Assembly: GCF_028389875.1 (NCBI RefSeq)
Contig: NC_084687.1
Span: 5,368,157 to 5,432,156 of the forward strand
Length of the DNA stretch: 64,000 nucleotides
Direction: 5' to 3'
From: Rhea pennata
Lineage: Eukaryota; Chordata; Aves; Rheiformes; Rheidae
Below the pieces are notes generated by a model, which was not told the origin of the DNA, did not search any database, and saw nothing but the letters and a program-made list of their open reading frames with translations. Below, piece by piece: positions 58,766-64,000 of this stretch; within the stretch, counting starts at the first letter, position 1, and the number at the start of each line of letters is the position of its first letter. The position numbers and the translations under genes were made by a program.

Positions 58766-61700
58766 CTGGAAAAAAGCCAGGTCAGCCACCGAAGGCAACA
58801 CGCACAGGGGGATGGAGAGGGCAGAGCTGCGTGGTGCTGCGGGGGTCTACCTACCTGACAGCTTTGCGGGCTCCCGGTAGTCCCCGCTCGTGATCTGCTT
58901 GACCAGAGTCTTGTAGTCCTGGCCATCAAACGGCATTGTACCATGGACCAGGATATAGAGGAGAACGCCTAGAGACCAACTGTCTACCTGCAAGGTGGAG
59001 AGGTGGATCAGGGTGGGCCAGCAAGACAAGGCTGCTCCGTCCACCCGCCACACACGCCGGCTGCCAGCGAGCTCAGTGCCTGTGCATGGCCGAACCAACC
59101 AGCAGTTCCTGGGGTGGCAGTCCTCTTCTGGAGGACAGGGGAGTGCAGCAGGACCAGCTCAAGAAGGTGCTGTGGGCAGCTGCCTGCATCCTACCACGTC
59201 CGCCTGACGCCCCTGGCATGACTGGCAGTTACCACGCACTGGCTGTGCGGCGCTTTGGTAGCGGGCCCGTTACTCCAGTTTGCACCAGTAAATCTCAGCC
59301 CACTGGCTCCAATAATATCGCGCTCTCCTGGGAAAGCGCTCTGAGCTTCCCTGTTGTGATGGAAGTGTCTTGCATGAGAGGAAGCAGGGGAGCAAGAACC
59401 AACCTACCTCGGGGCCTTTATATGGCCTCCCGTTGATGATTTCTGGAGACGCATAGAGCGGGCTGCCACAGTAAGTCTGCAGAAGTTTGTCCTGCTGGTA
59501 AACATTGGAGAGGCCAAAGTCTGCAATCTAGAGAGAGGTTTATAGCTGTAATCAAGCAGCAAAGTCAAAGTATCTGCAGGTGGAGCAGCACTGCCATGTG
59601 ATGCTCCCGAGCTGTGGCTTGGCTGAGGCCAGGGCTATCCCCTTCCAGGAGCCTCATCCTCCCCACCGCACCCGGCGGCGGTGACCACGGCTAGCCCGAA
59701 GCGGCGCCCGCTCCCAGCCCGGCCGTCAGGCAGGCGGCCGTGCCGCTCCGGCCCATCGCCGGCGCCGCCGCGGAAGCTGCGGAGCTCTCCTCCAGCTCGC
59801 TCAGCCGCGAGAGGCTGTTTATTCCCAGCCTGCTCCACCCAGCGCACCGGTATTCGTTACACTCATCACGCCTGTCACGTTGCAGCAGGAACGGTCCATA
59901 CTTGCAAGCCTCCAACCGCGGGGCCGCCGGGAGAAAGCCCCACGGGCGGTTTGCCACCAGCCGCAGCGGCAGGGCCCGTCCTCCCCCCGGAGAGCGCTGC
60001 GTTAGCGGCGAGCGGGACCTCCCTCAGGAGAGGATTTCTTTCCTCCCTCTCCACCCTGTCGTGTTTTGGATGCAGCGTTCAGACTTCGCCCTCTTATCAG
60101 CGCTCAGATAAGCGGCGACGGCTTCCGCAGCCAGAACGGGGGCTCGGCCTCTGCAGCCTCTTCTTCTGCATCAGGCAGGCGCCGGGCCCTGCCGTCCCCG
60201 CGCGCCGTCACCCCCAGCGCCACCTCCCAGCCGCTGCTCGGTCCCTCCAGCCCCAAAAGGCCCCGTGACCCACGGGCAGGAGCAGCCGCTCGGGGGCTCG
60301 CGGGCTCAGGGAGACCGGGGAAGCTCCTCGGCCACCATCAGCCCTTAGACCCGTCGCTGGGCAAAGCGCAGCCGGGCTCTGCCAGCCCCTCACCTTGATG
60401 TTCCCGTTTGCATCGAGAAGGATGTTCTCCAGCTTCAGGTCCCTGTGAACGATCCCGTTCTGCACAAGAGAAGGCGAAGGCAGGTTTAGTTTGCAGCACG
60501 TTTGAGGAAGAGAAAGTCACCGCGGGGAGGTTACTGCCATCCACCCAGCCAGCCGGCTCCCCGCCGGCAGGCGAGAGTTCAAACGGGACACGGTTACCGT
60601 AACGAGATGAGCAATAAATAACTTGTTTTACAGCCCATCCTTATCCATGCACAGCATCCCGAGCTGGGCGCGACCAGCGGCGCTTGCTTGGCTCATCGGG
60701 AGCACGGTGCATCCCAGCCGGCACCCCGGGGACACCAGCCGGCTCTCGCGTCTCGACAACTCCCCGACCGGTTTAATCGGACCGGCACAGCGGTAGAGCC
60801 CGGGTGAAGCTTTCCAGGAGCAGCTGCACCCCTTCCTCCATGGAGGCCAACCGCATCCTCGGATCAGGGGGAGGATTAACGCCGCTCCCCACCCTGCCCT
60901 TCCCCGCGGGAGCCGGCGGCCGCGGTGCGGGGACCCTCGCCCATCGGCTCCGGCCGTCCCGCGCGGCGCCCACCTACCTTGTGGCAGTAGTAGACGGCGG
61001 AGACAACCTGGCGGAAGAAGTGGCGCGCCTCCTGCTCCGTCAGCCTCTGCCGCTCGCTGATGTAGTCGTACAGGTCCCCCTTGCTGGCGTACTCCATCAC
61101 GATGACGATTTTGCTGCTGTTCTCAAACACTGCAAGGGGACGCCGCGGGACGTGAGGAGCCGCGGGACCTCTCCAAAGGACCTCATCGGCGCGCGCTGTT
61201 TAATTAGCGGGCGAAGCCGCAGGCGGCCGCAGCACGCCGCCGGCCCCGCCGCCCGCGCCCTCGGCCCGTCCCGACGGACGGGAGCTCCTGGGCTTTCCGC
61301 GGGCGCCTGCTCTGCGGTTTGGGGGGGAACCGGGCAGCCAGACCTGCCAGCCGCGAGCTTTCCCGCTGCTCCGCGGCCGCGGGAAGGGCTCCCGTCCTCC
61401 CGCGGAGACGCGGTTCTCTGCTAGGCCGATCCCTGCTCGGAGGAGCAGGGAGCGGAGCGACGGGTGGCCGGGCCGGGGGTGGGCTCTCTCCGCACTCCTA
61501 ACCAGGGTCAAGACTCGAGCCAAGAGATGGAGCGTTTTCTTCCTGTTTGCAGGAAGCTACCTCCATATTTCTGAATTCCAGAGAGGCAGCAATCAGCGTG
61601 ACTCAGTCCCTGCAAACACCGAGTATAAACCGCCAAGCCGCTTGCTTTTGTTTAGAGGACAAAAGGACTCTGGAGAGCTCACGTACGCCACCAACCCGGC

Positions 61701-62674
61701 AATAACGCAGGCACCGGGCACGCGCACCTACCCAGCCTGGCGCGACGGGGCGCGTGGCCAAGGGACTCGGTGCCGAAACAAAGACTGATCCACTTGGATA
61801 TTTGCTCCAAACCTGACTGTAGCTAGAACTTAAATCCCCCTTCCACCCGCATTGGCCTCGCCACCCCGGGAGCGGAGCGCAGCCGGGAAGCACAGCGGCA
61901 CCAGCAGCTCTCCAGGCTCCCAGCGGCTCGGTTTGCCCGTGCCCCGGGGCCGGTGGAGAGGAAGACTCCAGCACCGAGACTCGCTCCTGCCCGCGGCTGC
62001 AAGTGGAGCCGCCGGGATTCCCGCCATGCTGGCGCTGGCCAGTTCCTAAGCACGGGTTTCCCGCGGTGCCGGCTCAGCGGTGCAGCTCAGGCAACAGCAA
62101 ACCCTTTCTGCTTCAAAAAAACCCCGTTTTTCTTATCTTTAAGAGCATTGAATCTTGAACGTGCCCATAAAACCTGAGCAGAGAGCTCGGCTTCGCTAGG
62201 AGCCGAGGGGGGATGCGGTGATCCAGTGCCGCCTACGGGAACCCCGGAGCGGATCCTACCGCCCCAACCCATACCAGCTTTCACGAGGGATTTAAGCCCA
62301 GGTCCGAGCCGACATGCTGAGCATCTCTGTGCAGCGCAACACCCGCGGCAGGATGGGGTCCGCAGCCCCACTCCGCTCCCGTCCGCCCGGAGCGGCGGCT
62401 TCCCCAGAGCCTCTCCGCACCGTGCAGGGTGCTGCTGGACCCCCAGGAAGAGCGCTGCAGGGGCGGCGAGGCTGCCGGCCCCGGTACCCGGCTCCGCGGG
62501 CGACGGCGTGCCCGGGAAGCTGCTGGGAGAGGAAAGGGGAAGGGAGAACTCACCTTCGTGGACAGCGATGATATGAGGGTGATTGAGGGACGACATGATC
62601 TCGATCTCTCTCCGGATATGGACAAGGTCCTGCTCATCCTTGATTTTGTCTTTCCGGATTGACTTGATAGCCAC
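57642..62674 (-). CDS. NUAK2: NUAK2, NUAK family SNF1-like kinase 2, coding exons 2-7 (5' exon outside window)
   Basis: An AMPK-related, LKB1-activated serine/threonine kinase. Six exons on the minus strand (62674-62554, 61129-60978, 60459-60394, 59527-59408, 58987-58855, 58765-57642) join in frame to 571 residues plus stop. Human NUAK2 is 628 residues, and its first exon of about 76 residues (with the glycine loop) is not present left of 64000. Visible motifs: [14 protein letters not shown] with the ATP lysine at the very start, [17 protein letters not shown], the activation loop [14 protein letters not shown] with the LKB1-site threonine, and GTMPFDGQD. Exon 7 holds the end of the kinase domain (HWWVNWGY) and a long C-terminal tail with three GILK motifs and ESGYYSS. 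The C-terminus is SMKLS. Identification as NUAK2, not NUAK1, rests on the C-terminal tail and on synteny. Confidence 0.95.
58855..58987 (-). CDS. NUAK2: NUAK2 exon 6
   Basis: The acceptor is CTTGCAG|GTAGACAG and the donor CTGTCAG|GTAGGTAG. It encodes [32 protein letters not shown] and [10 protein letters not shown]. Confidence 0.95.
59408..59527 (-). CDS. NUAK2: NUAK2 exon 5, DFG and activation loop
   Basis: The acceptor is TCTCTAG|ATTGCAG and the donor CCCGAG|GTAGGTT. It encodes [30 protein letters not shown] and [10 protein letters not shown]. It is too short for a 60-codon ORF search but unambiguous. Confidence 0.95.
60394..60459 (-). CDS. NUAK2: NUAK2 exon 4 (66 bp), catalytic loop
   Basis: The acceptor is TTGTGCAG|AACGGG and the donor ATCAAG|GTGAGGG. 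It encodes [19 protein letters not shown], with the HRD catalytic motif. Confidence 0.95.
60978..61129 (-). CDS. NUAK2: NUAK2 exon 3
   Basis: The acceptor is CCTTGCAG|TGTTTGAG and the donor CACAAG|GTAGGTG. It encodes [33 protein letters not shown] and [15 protein letters not shown], covering the hinge and the helices before the catalytic loop. Confidence 0.95.
62554..62674 (-). CDS. NUAK2: NUAK2 exon 2, first exon in window
   Basis: The acceptor is TTCTGCAG|GTGGCTATC and the donor CACGAAG|GTGAGTTC. It encodes [17 protein letters not shown] and [20 protein letters not shown], the kinase N-lobe from the ATP lysine through helix C. Confidence 0.95.
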
Positions 62675-64000
62675 CTGCAGAAGGGGACACGCGCAGAGGG
62701 ATCAGCCGGAGCCCAGCATCTGCGCCCAGCACCCAGAAGCATGTTGCAGAGCAAGGAACGTAACCCGCTCCTTCGGGAGGGGGCTCGCGAGCGGCAGGTC
62801 AGGGGCCCAGCTTGTCCAAGCCGCTTGCCAGCTCTGCTCGACGGCTGTGCTCCAGTGGGACCCTCCGCTGCAGTAATTCCAGTAAAAAGGAACTTTATCA
62901 GTTAGGATTTTTACAGTTTCCAAGCCATTCTGCTGTGCACGAGGGAGGGTCCCACCCCCACAAAGGGAAACCTGCTCCCAGCTCTCGAGAGCAGCTCGCC
63001 AAGCTCCTTGCATGGGCAGCACAGACCTGCTCCTTGCGTGTTTGCTTACAGGAATCGTGTCCTCGGCTAGAGCCGGCTGGATCGCGGCCAGTGAAAGGAA
63101 TGCGACCTACACACATGACTCGGGAGATAACGACAACATCTTCTTGGGGTGGTGAAAATGAAAAAACAGGTTTTGTTTTCCCTGCAAATATTTATTTCAG
63201 GGAGTTGATTATGTAGAGGTAAGAGAAAGTCTGGCATTAAGGAGCAGATTCTGCCTAGGCAGCAAACACAGGACCTTGCTCGGGCCAGCTGGGAGACCCA
63301 GCACCAACCATCCAAGCCGCCTTCAGGCTTTGCTTGGGTTTTCAAGTTATCCTCCACAAGAAAATTGAAAGGGGAGGAGAAAGAAGAGTTAGTGCTGGAG
63401 AATAGACGCCCTCTAATCCTCTTTCAAAGGAGCTGGGGAGAGACAATAACTCCTAGGGCCGAATTTACAACTGAATCCAGCAGAACCCCTTTTTTTTTTT
63501 TTTTTTTTTTTTTTGTATCAGACAAGAATGCGGAACAGCATTAATCCCGTAAAGGGATCCCGGAGGAGACGGAGCACCAGGTCTCCCAGCAACGGGGAGA
63601 GGGGCCGCGGACACCCGCTGGCCCCCCGCTGCCAGCGCCAGCTCAGCGCTGACGCTAGACTCGGCGGAGACCCTCCTCCGCCTTCAGCGGCGCGAGATGC
63701 ACACCCGGCGTCGTCTCCCTCCGATTTTGGGGAGTCGGAAGCCTTGTGCCCTCGAGACCCGGTCACCTTGTGCCCTCGAGACCCGGTCTCTGAAAGGCTC
63801 CGACAGTCATAGCCCTGTCTCCAGCCCTGCTCCTTCTTGGAGCACCGAGACCACAGCTCTGCTCCACTGACCCACTTAGGGCCAGTGCTTGCCAGGCCGC
63901 ATTTGCCTTCTGCACCTCCGAGAAGCGTTACACCCGCGCCAGCCCCGGGCTTGAGCCCAAGGGCAATTGAGCAGAATGGACTCCGGCCCAGGGAGGTTTG
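62675..64000 (-). other. NUAK2 intron 1, partial
   Basis: Sequence between exon 2 and the right edge. It contains a run of 25 T at 63490-63514 (A on the sense strand). No match to the expected first-exon peptide (glycine loop GKGTYGKVKKA) was found on the minus strand, so exon 1 is outside the window. Confidence 0.75.
63490..63514. repeat. T25 homopolymer
   Basis: Run of 25 T in NUAK2 intron 1 (partial). Confidence 0.9.

Larger units (their letters stand above)
58856..62553 (-). other. NUAK2 introns 2-6
   Basis: GC-rich introns between the kinase exons. An AP-1/NF-E2-like TGACTCA lies at 61599-61605 in intron 2. No RNA gene or transposable element recognised. Confidence 0.75.

Noticed and set aside
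62675-64000. Search for NUAK2 exon 1
   Set aside because: No minus-strand frame here encodes the expected kinase glycine loop or a basic N-terminal region.
1-64000. CR1-type LINEs, endogenous retroviral sequence, CRISPR arrays, bacterial operons
   Set aside because: No CR1 3' ends, long terminal repeats, reverse-transcriptase frames or regularly spaced palindromic arrays were seen. The tandem repeats present are minisatellites and microsatellites in a vertebrate genome.

Overview
The window is a piece of vertebrate nuclear genome, most likely from a bird. It carries two complete multi-exon protein genes and most of a third: DSTYK, TMCC2 and NUAK2. The same three genes sit side by side at human 1q32.1 and in the same orientation, so this is a conserved synteny block. 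The compact introns, the very GC-rich right half, the many short minisatellites and the lack of recognisable interspersed repeats fit an avian microchromosome. The species is not determinable from what I can see.

Layout. About 1-2566 is the 3' flank (probably 3' UTR) of DSTYK. DSTYK occupies 27062 down to 2567 on the minus strand in 13 coding exons (933 residues); all its introns are GT-AG and phase-consistent. 27063-29078 is a CpG-rich head-to-head promoter region shared in space by DSTYK (minus) and TMCC2 (plus). It holds a tandem array of ACTACAnnTCCCA elements on the DSTYK side, and a CCAAT pair, CGG repeats and an upstream ORF on the TMCC2 side. TMCC2 runs from 29079 to 50901 on the plus strand in 5 coding exons (683 residues), with a 3' UTR to about 51935. 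Its two large introns hold three GC-rich minisatellites with 16/18-bp, 18-bp and 55-bp units. 51936-57641 is GC-rich convergent intergenic DNA with a (TCCA)n array and an AT-richer island carrying GATA motifs. NUAK2 lies on the minus strand from 62674 down to 57642 (coding exons 2-7, 571 residues). Its first exon lies beyond the right edge.

Base composition changes sharply near 26 kb. The DSTYK body is AT-rich and full of ordinary short-ORF noise. The DSTYK promoter, TMCC2 and NUAK2 are GC-rich, which produces many long but meaningless ORFs, especially where a repeat period is a multiple of 3 or has no stop in any frame.

Function. The three genes are not an operon or pathway. DSTYK is a RIP-like dual-specificity kinase, TMCC2 an ER-type coiled-coil protein with two C-terminal membrane segments, and NUAK2 an AMPK-related kinase. 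The most interesting items are: a 14-residue internal tandem duplication in DSTYK exon 4; the four-copy promoter array; a 55-bp minisatellite whose units alternate between G-quadruplex-competent and -incompetent forms; candidate alternative TMCC2 exons; and a CGG-flanked TMCC2 leader with an upstream ORF. I found no evidence of a wholly new multi-gene system.
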